Assembly: GCA_035384965.1 (NCBI GenBank) | Contig: DAOOJE010000011.1 | Coordinates: 41,832 to 105,831 of the forward strand | From: JAAYVZ01 sp035384965 | GTDB lineage: Bacteria; Acidobacteriota; Thermoanaerobaculia; Thermoanaerobaculales; Thermoanaerobaculaceae | Direction of reading: 5' to 3' | DNA length: 64,000 bases | Shown: positions 35,132 through 44,202 of the stretch, piece after piece | How the letters are laid out: each line of letters begins with the position of its first letter | How positions within the stretch are numbered: the first letter of the stretch is position 1 | The notes under the pieces: model-generated | Databases searched by the model: none | Told to the model about the DNA's origin: nothing | The model's input: only the letters and a program-made list of their open reading frames with translations | Position numbers and translations under genes: made by a program

Positions 35132-36343
35132 GTGAAGCTCAGGACACGAATCGCGGCGGGAGTGGTGGTGGGTCTGGTCGCCGTGGCGGCGGCATGGGCG
35201 CTGCTCGGCAAGCGCGAGAAGGCCGGCCCGGGGTATCTCACCGCGGCGGTGGACCGCGGCACTCTCGTCCAGAACGTCACCACCACCGGCACCCTCACGG
35301 CCGTGACGACGGTCAAGGTGGGCTCGCAGGTCTCGGGAATCATCGCCACCCTGCACGCCGATTTCAACGACCGCGTGCGCAAGGGGCAGGTCCTCGCCAC
35401 GCTCGACCCGACGCCGTTCGAGGCCGCGGTCAACCAGACCAGGGCCCAGCTCGAGCGGGCCCGCGTCGCCGCCCAGGATGCGCGGTCCAAGCTGCGGCGC
35501 CAGCAGGCGCTGTTCAAGGCGAAGCTGGTGTCCGAGGACCAGCTTGACTCGGCGCTCGCGACGTACAACCAGGCGCTCGCCCAGGTGACCGAGCTCGAGG
35601 CGGCGCTCGAGCGTAACCAGGCGAACCTCACCTACTCGGTCATCCGCTCTCCGATCGACGGCGTGGTGGTCTCCCGCGACTACGACGTGGGTCAGACCGT
35701 GGCCGCCTCGTTTCAGGCGCCGACCCTCTTCACGATTGCCGAGGACCTCACCCGCATGCAGCTCACCTGCGACGTGGACGAGGCCGACATCGGCCAGGTG
35801 AAAGTCGGCCAGCCCGTGCGTTTCTCGGTCGACACTTTTCCGCAGCGGGAGTTCGTCGGCACGGTCGCACAGATCCGCCTCTCTCCCAAGACCGCCAACA
35901 ACGTCGTGACGTACCCGGTCATCGTGCAGGTTGACAACTCCGACCTCGCGCTGCTGCCCGGCATGACGGCCGAGGTGCGCGTGCAGGTGGCACGAGCTCA
36001 AAACGTGCTGCGCGTCCCGGCCTCGGCGCTGCGCTTCCGGCCGGAGCTGCTGGGGGTGAACGGCCAGCGCGGGCAGAGCGGCGGACCGGGAAGGCCGGCG
36101 GGCGCGGGCGCGCGCAGCGAGGACCGCAGCGGGGGTCGCAGCGCACGGGTGTTCCTCGCCCCCGAGCTGCCGGGCGGCAAGCTCAAGGCGGTGACGTTCA
36201 CCCCCGGCCTCACCGACGGCCAGGTCGTCGAGGTCAAGGACGGCGATCTCGCCGAGGGAGCGAAGGTCGTCATCGGCCTCGCCACCGCTCAGGCGCAGGA
36301 TGCCGGCGGCCTCGTCAACATGATGGGCCCCCGGCGGAGGTAG
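35132..36343 (+). CDS. MacA-like periplasmic adaptor (membrane fusion protein)
   Basis: 403 residues. The GTG has AAGGAGGA six bases upstream. One N-terminal membrane anchor is followed by barrel-sandwich and coiled-coil hairpin segments: VGSQVSGIIATLHADFNDRV, LERARVAAQDARSKLRRQQA, and LTYSVIRSPIDGVVVSRD. The last is the lipoyl-like motif of RND/ABC efflux adaptors. A low-complexity Gly/Arg/Ser insertion of about 30 residues lies near residue 315. It begins a two-gene unit with the MacB-like permease three bases downstream. Confidence 0.9.
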   Translation: MKLRTRIAAGVVVGLVAVAAAWALLGKREKAGPGYLTAAVDRGTLVQNVTTTGTLTAVTTVKVGSQVSGIIATLHADFNDRVRKGQVLATLDPTPFEAAVNQTRAQLERARVAAQDARSKLRRQQALFKAKLVSEDQLDSALATYNQALAQVTELEAALERNQANLTYSVIRSPIDGVVVSRDYDVGQTVAASFQAPTLFTIAEDLTRMQLTCDVDEADIGQVKVGQPVRFSVDTFPQREFVGTVAQIRLSPKTANNVVTYPVIVQVDNSDLALLPGMTAEVRVQVARAQNVLRVPASALRFRPELLGVNGQRGQSGGPGRPAGAGARSEDRSGGRSARVFLAPELPGGKLKAVTFTPGLTDGQVVEVKDGDLAEGAKVVIGLATAQAQDAGGLVNMMGPRRR

Positions 36344-36346
36344 GCG

Positions 36347-37567
36347 ATGGGCAACATCATCCAGATCTACAAGATCGCCATCAACGCGCTGCGCCGCAAC
36401 CCGATGCGCTCGGCGCTCACGATGCTGGGGGTGATCATTGGCGTCGGCTGTGTCGTCGCCATGGTGGCGATCGGCCAGGGCGCCTCGTCAGCGATTCAGA
36501 GCCAGATCGGCTCGCTCGGCACCAACTTCCTGATCATCTTCTCGGGCTCCCGGCAGGCCGGGGGGGTGCGCCACGGCGCCGGCAGCGTGCAGACCCTGAC
36601 GGTCGAGGACGCGGCCGCAATTGCCCGCGAGTGTCCCTCGGTGGCCGTGGCCGAGCCCGGGGTACGCACCGCCGCCCAGGTCGTGTTCGGCAACCAGAAC
36701 TGGTTCACGAGCATTCAGGGCACCGGACCCGACTACCCGACGATCCGCGCCTGGGCCGTGGCGAAGGGCGCCTACCTCACCGAAGACGACGTGAGGGCTG
36801 CGACCAAGGTCGCCGTCCTCGGCGCCACGGTGGTCGAGAACCTCTTCGGCGAGGTCAACCCGGTCGGCCAGATCATCCGCATCAAGGACGTGCCGTTCCG
36901 CGTCATCGGCGTGCTCGACCGCAAGGGCGGCAACATGATGGGACAGGACCAGGACGACGTCATCTGCGTGCCGTTCACGACAGCGCAGCGCCGCCTCATG
37001 GGGATCACCCACATCCAGACGATCATGGTGTCAGCCGTGTCGCCCGCCAGGATCCAGCATGCCACCGACGAGATCACCGCCTTGCTCCGCCAGCGCCACC
37101 GCATCGGCCCGCGCCAGGACGACGACTTCATGATTCGCTCGCAGCAGGAAATCGCCGCCGCCGCAACGCAAATGAGCGGCGTCCTGACCCTGCTGCTCGG
37201 CGCCATCGCCTCGGTGTCGCTGCTGGTCGGCGGGATCGGCATCATGAACATCATGCTGGTGTCGGTCACCGAGCGGACTCGCGAAATCGGCGTCCGGCGC
37301 GCTCTCGGCGCGCGCCGCTCCGACATCCGCAACCAATTCCTGATCGAGGCATCCATGATCTCGGGGCTCGGCGGCGTGGTGGGGATCACCCTCGGCTTCT
37401 TCGCCGCCCGCGCCATCGCCCGCTTCGCCGGGTGGCCGACGCTCGTGGCGCCCGAGATCGTCGCCACGGCGTTCGTGTTCGCGGGCCTGGTCGGGATCTT
37501 CTTCGGCCTGTACCCGGCGGCCAAGGCCGCCCGCCTCGACCCGATCGAGGCCCTGAGGTACGAGTAG
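36347..37567 (+). CDS. MacB-like ABC transporter permease (FtsX family), ATPase domain absent
   Basis: 406 residues. The layout is TM1 (MRSALTMLGVIIGVGCVV), a periplasmic MacB-PCD domain of about 220 residues, then TM2-TM4 with the FtsX-type signature TREIGVRRALGARRSDI and the terminal PIEALRYE. In classical MacB this permease is fused behind a nucleotide-binding domain, and in other operons a separate LolD-type ATPase lies between adaptor and permease. Neither is present here. The ATPase could be supplied by another locus, such as the one at 58 kb. It starts three bases after the adaptor stop. Confidence 0.9.
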   Translation: MGNIIQIYKIAINALRRNPMRSALTMLGVIIGVGCVVAMVAIGQGASSAIQSQIGSLGTNFLIIFSGSRQAGGVRHGAGSVQTLTVEDAAAIARECPSVAVAEPGVRTAAQVVFGNQNWFTSIQGTGPDYPTIRAWAVAKGAYLTEDDVRAATKVAVLGATVVENLFGEVNPVGQIIRIKDVPFRVIGVLDRKGGNMMGQDQDDVICVPFTTAQRRLMGITHIQTIMVSAVSPARIQHATDEITALLRQRHRIGPRQDDDFMIRSQQEIAAAATQMSGVLTLLLGAIASVSLLVGGIGIMNIMLVSVTERTREIGVRRALGARRSDIRNQFLIEASMISGLGGVVGITLGFFAARAIARFAGWPTLVAPEIVATAFVFAGLVGIFFGLYPAAKAARLDPIEALRYE

Positions 37568-37651
37568 CCTCGGACGCCCCGGAGCGGCCGCGCCCCTCGT
37601 GCCGCGCGCCCGGCAGCGCCGCCGACGCCATGCTCCTTGAGGCAGGCGTAG

Positions 37652-40600
37652 CTACAGGCGACCGAGGCGCCGGCGCGCGGCCGACGGGATCGTGACCGTT
37701 CCCGAGCGGGTGCAGCTCTGCCCTTCGGCGCTGACCGCCAGGCTCCACGTGTAGGTGCCGGGCCGCTCGTACGCGTGAGTCATGCCCGGCCCACTCGACG
37801 AGGTCGCGCCGTCACCGAAGCTCCACGCGTACTGCACGGCCGTGCACGCGGTCGGCGGCGCCGCCGTCAGGGTGACGGTGCGGGTCGGGCCGTCGACGCT
37901 CGCCGTGACTTCCGGGCAGCTCGCCAGCGAGCAGTCGGCAAAGGCGACCGGGACCACCTCGGCGCGCGTGCCGGCAACGTTGGTGTGATGGAGCAGCAAC
38001 AGCCCCCTCGATCCTCGTCCTTCGAACGCCTGGCGGTCCACCCGCACCGGCAGCGGCTGCCCGGCCCCGAGCGCGAACGGAGGCAGTCCCGACACGGGCG
38101 AAAAGCCAGGCCGCGCCACGTCGAACGTCACCTCCGAGGTGTCCGAGTAGCGGCCGGTCCCCTCCGCCACCACGTGCACCTGCACCCGCATGAGGCTGGT
38201 GGCGTCCGACAACCCCAGCGCCGCTGCCGGCACGGCCAGCAGCATGACGTCGGTGCCGAACGGCGTGAGGCCCCCGGTCCCGGGCGCCACGCGGTCGAGG
38301 AAAGTGAAGCTCCCGCACTGGGAGCCGGCAGGGGGGCACACGACGGCCCCATACACGTCCGAACTCCACGGCGTCTCCTTGCCAGTGGAGACGAAGGTCC
38401 CGTAGTCCCTCGTCATGATGCGGGCGTCCGTGCTGCCGTCGGCGCCGGCATCCACGGTGATCGTCACCGAGACGTCGCGCGGAGTCGCCCACGGCCCGTA
38501 CACGGCGATCCCGAACAGGACCGTGGCCCCGGCCATGCCACCCCGGGCCGGCGCGTCGCTGCCCAGGCCCAGCCAGCGGATCGCACCGTGGCGGTTGGAA
38601 CCCGGCTCCGCACCGGTGTGGGCCCACGCCAGCTCGAGCGGAGTCACCAGCGCCGTGGTCGCCGTGGCCTCGCCGCCCGGCTCCCCGAGCGCCTGGCCGC
38701 GGAACGGGAGTTCCACGATCGTGGTGTTCCTGCCAACCACGAGCCCGGAGGGCGCCACGTCGAGCGCCAGCGCGGAGGACGGCCGGATCACTGCGTGCAG
38801 CGGCAGGCTCACCGCCTCCCCGGCCTCGCCCGTGAGCGTCACGTGGCCGCTGTGCTCGATCGGGTAGTGTCGCGGCTGCCCGTCCTGGGTCGAGGCGGCT
38901 CCGGGATCGCGGGCCGCCCGCACGGCCGTCGCATCCACCACCAGCTCGACCGGAAACGTGACGCTCCCTCCCGACGGCACCGTGATGGTGTCGCCGTCAG
39001 GGAACGCGACCTCCACCCCGGGCACCGCGACCATCGGCTCGAACCCGACAACCACGCTTCGCGCGCTGCCTCCCTTGTTGACCACCCTGGCCGTGCGCCG
39101 CACGCGCGTCACCCCGGTTGCCTCAACGAGCCCGAACGACATCGCCACCCGGGCCGGCGCATCGGCATCCCCAGCCAGCAGCTCGGCCGCTGCCGCTGCT
39201 GCAGGGTCCACCAGCCCGCTCCCCACCCGGCCCGCCCCGTGCAGGGGGCCCGGCTCCTCCGCCGGCACCGTCAGGACCCGACGCGCCCTCCCCATGACCG
39301 CCGCCTTGATTTCGGTGGCGCTCCAGTCCGGGTGCCGCTGCCGCAACAACGCCACGACCCCTGCGACATGCGGCGTGGCCATCGAGGTGCCGGAAAACGT
39401 CGCACCCTGGCTGCCGCTGCGCACCCCCGCCGAGGTGATCGACACCCCGGGAGCGGCAATCTCCGGCTTGAGCGCAAAGTCGCCTCCGCGCGGCCCGCGC
39501 GAGGAGCTCGTCGCGACGGTGCCAGCGAGGCTGGCCATGCGGATCGAGGCGGTCACGCCCCCGGCAAGGCCCCCCCGGAGGGTGACGCCGTCCGCCTGCG
39601 AGATGAAGACCGAGGGAATCGTGATCGAGGCGTCGTCCCCGGCCATGACGATGAGCGGCCCGCCGGTATTGTTGGCGACGATGGCCGCCACCGCCCCGGC
39701 GAGCTGCGCGTTCTTGACCTTGACCGTGAAGTTGCAGCTCCCCCGGTCGATGAGGGCGATCCGCCCGGCCACCTCGGCGGGGTTGGAAAGCGGCCCGCAG
39801 GCGTCGAGCGGCGCCGATGCGACCACCGCCCCTGACACCCCCTGCAACGGCGGCGCCGGGCCGAACTGTGCCGAGGTGCTCGGAACCTCACCTGCCAGCG
39901 CCTGCGGCGTCTCCACCCGCAGCCGCGCCCCCGTCACTCCGTCGTCAACGCATGACGCCACCGAAAGCGCGCTGTCGACGCTGGAGGGCGCGCCCACGAT
40001 CGTGTACAGGTCGCCGTCGTTCCCGGCAGCCGCGACGACCACGGTACCGAGCGCCACCAGCCGGTCGATCGAGGTGCGGTACGCCGAGGAGGCGGAACCG
40101 TACTTCGAGCCTAACGACAAGTTGACGACGTCGAGCCGGTCCGCGAAGTTGCCGTCGCCGTTGGGGTCGGCTGCCCAGTCGAGAGCCTGCAGCACCAGTC
40201 CTGTGTTCCCGGAACACCCGAAGACCCTGATAGCGTATAGCTTAGCCTCCGGCGCCACGCCGGGCCCGATGCGGAACGAGGCGGGATCGAGGCCACCCCG
40301 CCACGGCCCGGAGTACGTCTGCCCGTCGGCCGTCACGCCGTAGCCCGCGAGCGAGCCGGCGACGTGCGTGCCGTGGCCGTTTTCCGCGCAATCCATCGGG
40401 TCGCCGTCCGGCTGCAGCGTGCTCGACGAACCCGTGTAGCCATCGCCGCACATGTCGATCCCACCCACCACCTTGGCGTTCCACGGCACGACGTTGTCGT
40501 CGAAGTTGTGCCCGGCGTACGACCCCGAGCCGCCGAAGTCGCGGTGGAGGTAGTCGATCCCCGAGTCGATCACCCCGACCCGCACGTCCTTTCCCGTGAC

Positions 40601-41095
40601 GCCGAGGTCCTGCCAGGCCCGCGGCGCGCCGATCCACGGCACGCTCGTGGCGTTGGCAGGCTCGAGGAGCGGGTTGGGGTGCACCCCCTTCACCCCCGGC
40701 CACTGTTCCAGCCGAGCGAGGTCGGCCTCGTCGACCTCCAGCGCCACCCCGTTGAGCAGGCGCTGCACCCGGAAAACCACCGCCGCACGTACGGCCGAGC
40801 CGGCCAGCGCCTCGACGAACGCCTGCTGCTCGCTGTCCGCCAGCGCGAGCTGGGCCCGCGCCGCCGCCGTCGCCCGCGTCATCGCCTCCGGCTGCATCGC
40901 CGCGACCGCAGGCCCGGCGCTCCCGAGCCGCTGAAGCCACACCTCGGCGGCCGCCGGCTCGGAAAGCTCGACGATCACCGAGATTCGACCATCCGGCAAC
41001 CGGGCGCCCGGCCCGAACGCCGCAGCCGACACCGCGCACAGCACGGCGAGAGAACTCGCGAGACAATGACGGACACCCGAGACGTGCAGAAGCAT
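37652..41095 (-). CDS. Secreted subtilisin-like serine protease (S8) with PA insert and PKD domain
   Basis: 1147 residues. The ATG at 41095 is supported by GAGGTG eight bases upstream and gives a good signal peptide. A possible I9-type inhibitor pro-region follows. The catalytic triad is Asp177 (VIDSGID), His241 (GHGTHVAG) and Ser571 (GTSMATPHVAG). A protease-associated (PA) domain of about 110 residues interrupts the catalytic domain (IALIDRGSCNFTVKVKNAQ). Several beta-rich regions follow, and a C-terminal PKD domain (YAWSFGDGATSS) ends the chain. It is exported and probably degrades external protein. It has no obvious sorting signal. It is convergent with the permease gene. Confidence 0.93.
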   Translation of the reverse strand: MLLHVSGVRHCLASSLAVLCAVSAAAFGPGARLPDGRISVIVELSEPAAAEVWLQRLGSAGPAVAAMQPEAMTRATAAARAQLALADSEQQAFVEALAGSAVRAAVVFRVQRLLNGVALEVDEADLARLEQWPGVKGVHPNPLLEPANATSVPWIGAPRAWQDLGVTGKDVRVGVIDSGIDYLHRDFGGSGSYAGHNFDDNVVPWNAKVVGGIDMCGDGYTGSSSTLQPDGDPMDCAENGHGTHVAGSLAGYGVTADGQTYSGPWRGGLDPASFRIGPGVAPEAKLYAIRVFGCSGNTGLVLQALDWAADPNGDGNFADRLDVVNLSLGSKYGSASSAYRTSIDRLVALGTVVVAAAGNDGDLYTIVGAPSSVDSALSVASCVDDGVTGARLRVETPQALAGEVPSTSAQFGPAPPLQGVSGAVVASAPLDACGPLSNPAEVAGRIALIDRGSCNFTVKVKNAQLAGAVAAIVANNTGGPLIVMAGDDASITIPSVFISQADGVTLRGGLAGGVTASIRMASLAGTVATSSSRGPRGGDFALKPEIAAPGVSITSAGVRSGSQGATFSGTSMATPHVAGVVALLRQRHPDWSATEIKAAVMGRARRVLTVPAEEPGPLHGAGRVGSGLVDPAAAAAAELLAGDADAPARVAMSFGLVEATGVTRVRRTARVVNKGGSARSVVVGFEPMVAVPGVEVAFPDGDTITVPSGGSVTFPVELVVDATAVRAARDPGAASTQDGQPRHYPIEHSGHVTLTGEAGEAVSLPLHAVIRPSSALALDVAPSGLVVGRNTTIVELPFRGQALGEPGGEATATTALVTPLELAWAHTGAEPGSNRHGAIRWLGLGSDAPARGGMAGATVLFGIAVYGPWATPRDVSVTITVDAGADGSTDARIMTRDYGTFVSTGKETPWSSDVYGAVVCPPAGSQCGSFTFLDRVAPGTGGLTPFGTDVMLLAVPAAALGLSDATSLMRVQVHVVAEGTGRYSDTSEVTFDVARPGFSPVSGLPPFALGAGQPLPVRVDRQAFEGRGSRGLLLLHHTNVAGTRAEVVPVAFADCSLASCPEVTASVDGPTRTVTLTAAPPTACTAVQYAWSFGDGATSSSGPGMTHAYERPGTYTWSLAVSAEGQSCTRSGTVTIPSAARRRLGRL

Positions 41096-41156
41096 CGTGC
41101 CACCTCGAAGCGAGAGCCTACCGCAACGTGGCGCCCGCATCCCAGCCTGCCCGGGA

Positions 41157-41185
41157 TTGACCCGCCGCGCCTCCATTGGTAGGGT
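41157..41185 (+). promoter_or_regulatory. Candidate promoter for queuosine-salvage gene
   Basis: TTGACC (41157-41162), a 17-base spacer and TAGGGT (41180-41185). The GTG start lies 16 bases later. The predicted leader is only about ten bases long. Confidence 0.4.
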
Positions 41186-41201
41186 CGGGGGCGGGGGGCG
41201 C

Positions 41202-42173
41202 GTGACGCCGGACGACGGGCTTTCGAGGCAGGTGCGCGAGCGGTGTGCAGTTGTGGCAGCACAGGCCGACTGGGTGCAGGTCCGGAGCGACCGCCTCGCT
41301 GCCTACGCTGCCTCGCTGCCCCTCAACGGCAACACCGCGCCGCAGCTCGACCCCGAGGCCCACTACCTCGGTTCGCCGGAGGCCACTGCCGCCTTCATTC
41401 TCCAGCTCGACGCCATCAACTTCGGTTCCGGCTACTTCCCCCACCTCGCCAAGCTCCCCGGCCGGTCCGGGTACTTCACCGTCGCCACCCACCTCGCCAA
41501 CCACTTCCGGCAGTACGGCCCGTTCACCCCGCGCGAACTCGAGGAACTCACCGCCGCCGACTGCGCCGAACTCTTCCACCAGGATCCCGCCGGCCAGCCC
41601 GTCGCCGAACTCATGTGGCTGTTCGCCACCGCCTTGCAGGACCTCGGCCACTACGTCCGGCAGCGCTTCGGCGGCTCGTTCTCGCGCCTCATCGCCTCCG
41701 CCTGCGGCTCCTCGCAGCGGTTGCTGGGCATCCTGCTCGGCATGCGGCTGTTCCGGGACGTGGCGCGCCACAAGGGTGTCGAGGTCCCGTTTCTCAAGCG
41801 CGCCCAGCTCTGCGCCGCCGACCTCGCGCTCGCCCTCCGCGGCAAGCCCCTGGGCGTCTTCCACGACCTCGACGAGCTCACCATCTTCGCCGACAACCTC
41901 GTGCCCCACGTCCTGCGCGTGGACGGCGTCCTCGAGTACGCCCCCGACCTCGCCCGCCGCGTCGACGAGGGCGTCCTGCTCGCCGCTGGCTCCCCCGAAG
42001 AGGTCGAGATCCGCGCCTGCGCCGTGCACGCCGTGGAGCTGCTCCGCGCCGAGCTGGCGCGCCAGGGCCGCCCGACCACCGCCATGCGCCTCGACTACCT
42101 GCTGTGGAACCACGGCCAGCACCCCGACTACAAGGCCCTGCCCCGCCACCGCACCCGCACGGTGTTTTACTGA
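41202..42173 (+). CDS. Queuosine salvage protein, Qng1/DUF2419-like
   Basis: 323 residues, starting at a GTG; the start is moderately sure. The pattern matches the DUF2419 family of queuosine 5'-phosphate N-glycosylases, first described in eukaryotes (Dng1/Qng1) and found in some bacteria: FILQLDAINFGSGYFP, LPLNGNTAPQLD, FHDLDELTIFADNLVPHVL and the C-terminal LDYLLWNHG with LPRHRTRTVFY. The enzyme releases queuine base from queuosine nucleotide so that it can be inserted into tRNA by a transglycosylase. The expected partner genes are not nearby. Family confidence is good. Confidence 0.82.
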   Translation: MTPDDGLSRQVRERCAVVAAQADWVQVRSDRLAAYAASLPLNGNTAPQLDPEAHYLGSPEATAAFILQLDAINFGSGYFPHLAKLPGRSGYFTVATHLANHFRQYGPFTPRELEELTAADCAELFHQDPAGQPVAELMWLFATALQDLGHYVRQRFGGSFSRLIASACGSSQRLLGILLGMRLFRDVARHKGVEVPFLKRAQLCAADLALALRGKPLGVFHDLDELTIFADNLVPHVLRVDGVLEYAPDLARRVDEGVLLAAGSPEEVEIRACAVHAVELLRAELARQGRPTTAMRLDYLLWNHGQHPDYKALPRHRTRTVFY

Positions 42174-42290
42174 TAGGCGGCGCTGACGCGCCTTCCCGTG
42201 CACGCCTGCTCGAGACCCACGATCACGCTTGCAACGTGCGTGTGCGTCCTCCTCGCCGATCGCGAGGCAAGTGGCGGCATCTCCGCCGTC

Positions 42291-43343
42291 TCACCTGGCC
42301 TGTGCGCAGTCGAGTCGGGGCGCGGCCGCAAGCAGGGCGGCGAAGCCCGGGGTCATGTGGATGGCGCAGTGTTCGGGGGTCCCGGTCACGAGCATGGCGT
42401 GGATGTCCACGCGCCGTTCGAGCCTGGCCAGCCCCCACGGCCCCAGCACCGAAAGCCCCGTGGCCCACGCATCGGCGGTCATGGCGTCGGGCGCCACCAC
42501 CGTGACCGAGGGTGCCGCCTCGGCGGGCCAGCCGGAGCGCGGGTCGACGATGTGCGAGTAGCGGCGGCCGTCGATCGTGACGAAGCGCGCGTAGTTGCCG
42601 GACGTGGCGACGGCGCCGTTGGTCAGCCGGAGCGTGGCGAGCAGGCCCTCGGCGAACGGGTGGCGCACGTCCACCGACCACGGCGAGCGGTCGGGGCGTG
42701 CCCCGACCACGCGCAGGTCCCCGCCCACCTCGACCATGGCGCCGCGCACGCCGGCCCGTTCGAGTTCCTCCATCGCCCGGTCGATCCCCCACCCCTTGGC
42801 GATCCCGCCCAAATCGATGCGCGCTCCCGCGGCCCGCTTGACAACCCCGTCCTCACGCAGCTCGAAGAGGTCCCAGCGCGAGCGCCCCCGGGCCTGGAGC
42901 AACGCCGGCGGGTCCGGCAGTCGCCCGGCCCGGCCGGCCTCACGCCACAGCTCGACGAGCGGGCGGCACGTGGCGTCGAACGCCCCATCGGTTTCCTCGT
43001 GAAAACGCCGCGCCGCCTCGAGCACGGCCATGGTGTCGGCCGAGAGCCGCACCACTTCCCCGGCCCCGGCCGCGTTGAGCCGCGACAGCTCGGAGCGCTC
43101 GAGGTACGTGCTCATGTGAGCCTCGGTCCGCCGCAGCGCCGCTTCCGCCGCGCGCAAGGCCCGCAGCGCCGCTTCCTGCTGCCGCACCCCGACCACCGCG
43201 GCCAGGGTGCACGAGGTTCCCATCACGCGTGCCGGGGAGGCGCTCACCGCCACCAGTCTCGGGTCGCGCTGCGTCACCCACAGCGCCGCCGCGGTGATGC
43301 CCACCGCCACCGCCACGAGGCCGACCCCGAACCATCGACGCAT
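42291..43343 (-). CDS. apbE: FAD:protein FMN transferase (ApbE family)
   Basis: 350 residues from the ATG at 43343; an ATG three codons earlier (43352) is an alternative. The N-terminal membrane helix acts as signal anchor. Family motifs are MGTSCT, IDLGGIAKGWGID, VEVGGDLRVVG, TSGNYARF and YSHIVDPRSG. It transfers FMN from FAD to a Thr in acceptor proteins, in particular RnfG and RnfD. The rnf operon lies about 0.8 kb further along on the same strand, separated by one plus-strand gene, which supports that pairing. A TAAAAT -10-like hexamer ends seven bases before the chosen ATG. Confidence 0.92.
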   Translation of the reverse strand: MRRWFGVGLVAVAVGITAAALWVTQRDPRLVAVSASPARVMGTSCTLAAVVGVRQQEAALRALRAAEAALRRTEAHMSTYLERSELSRLNAAGAGEVVRLSADTMAVLEAARRFHEETDGAFDATCRPLVELWREAGRAGRLPDPPALLQARGRSRWDLFELREDGVVKRAAGARIDLGGIAKGWGIDRAMEELERAGVRGAMVEVGGDLRVVGARPDRSPWSVDVRHPFAEGLLATLRLTNGAVATSGNYARFVTIDGRRYSHIVDPRSGWPAEAAPSVTVVAPDAMTADAWATGLSVLGPWGLARLERRVDIHAMLVTGTPEHCAIHMTPGFAALLAAAPRLDCAQAR

Positions 43344-43350
43344 CACGCGC

Positions 43351-43356
43351 ATTTTA
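43351..43356 (-). promoter_or_regulatory. -10-like element for apbE, leaderless candidate
   Basis: TAAAAT on the minus strand ends seven bases upstream of the ATG at 43343 and overlaps the alternative ATG at 43352. This arrangement favours the shorter protein. Confidence 0.35.
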
Positions 43357-43426
43357 GCCGCCGCCACGCAAACATGCGGACCACCTCGCGGGTCGCAGCC
43401 CCTGCGCCGTGGCAACGGCCATCGCC

Positions 43427-43432
43427 TATACT
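43427..43432 (+). promoter_or_regulatory. TATACT -10 element, leaderless candidate
   Basis: TATACT ends eight bases before the ATG at 43441, and the intervening sequence has no purine-rich ribosome-binding site. Confidence 0.45.
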
Positions 43433-43440
43433 CGCTGGCC

Positions 43441-44202
43441 ATGACGGCCGACCCGGCGCGCGAGAACGCGGACCAGACCATCACCCTGCTGCACGTGCGA
43501 GAGATCCATCGCTACAACGACTGGGTGTTTTCCTACCTGGCCCCGCACGTGCGCGGCCGGGTCCTGGAGGTGGGCTGCGGCATCGGCACCTACTCGACGC
43601 GGCTGCGGCCCCTGGCCGCGAGCCTGCACTGCGTGGACATGAACCCCTCCTACTCGGAGTCCGTCGGACGGGTCTTTCGCGACGACCCGGGCGTGTCGGT
43701 CGCCGTCGGCGTGCTCGGCGGCGGCCTGAGCCTTCCCGATGCCAGCTTCGACACCATCGTGTGCCTCAACGTCATCGAGCACGTCCAGGACGACCACGGC
43801 GCCGTGCGCCACCTGGCCGGCTGGCTGGCCCCCGGCGGGGTGCTGCTGGTCCAGGTGCCAGCTCACCAGTGGCTGTACGGCTCGATCGACGCTTCCCTCG
43901 GACACTACCGGCGCTACACGGCGAGGCAGCTTGCCTCCCTGCTCGAAGGAGCGGGGCTGGCGCTCGTCGCCTCGCCGCGCCACCTCTTCGGCCTCGGCAT
44001 CGTCGGCTGGTGGCTCTACGGGCGCGTGCTCCGCCGCCGGGCGGTCCCCGAGCAGAGCGTCCGCGTCTCGAACCTCCTGGCCGGCCTCTCGCGACGCCTC
44101 GAAGCTGTCCTGCGCCCGCCGCTGGGCCTCACGCTGGTCGCAGGCGGCCGGGCGGCGGGGGGCGCTAGCCCCGCCACTCGGCCTGGTCGGCCGTCGTCTT
44201 GA
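43441..44202 (+). CDS. Class I SAM-dependent methyltransferase
   Basis: 253 residues. The SAM site is VLEVGCGIGTYSTRL. Motif II is CVDMNPSY, and VCLNVIEHVQDD is the typical loop after strand four. A hydrophobic region near residues 180-205 (LFGLGIVGWWLYG) could associate with a membrane. Its class resembles the UbiG/MenG-like or polyprenyl-related enzymes, but the substrate is not predictable. Its last 38 bases overlap the 3' end of rnfB on the opposite strand. Confidence 0.85.
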   Translation: MTADPARENADQTITLLHVREIHRYNDWVFSYLAPHVRGRVLEVGCGIGTYSTRLRPLAASLHCVDMNPSYSESVGRVFRDDPGVSVAVGVLGGGLSLPDASFDTIVCLNVIEHVQDDHGAVRHLAGWLAPGGVLLVQVPAHQWLYGSIDASLGHYRRYTARQLASLLEGAGLALVASPRHLFGLGIVGWWLYGRVLRRRAVPEQSVRVSNLLAGLSRRLEAVLRPPLGLTLVAGGRAAGGASPATRPGRPSS

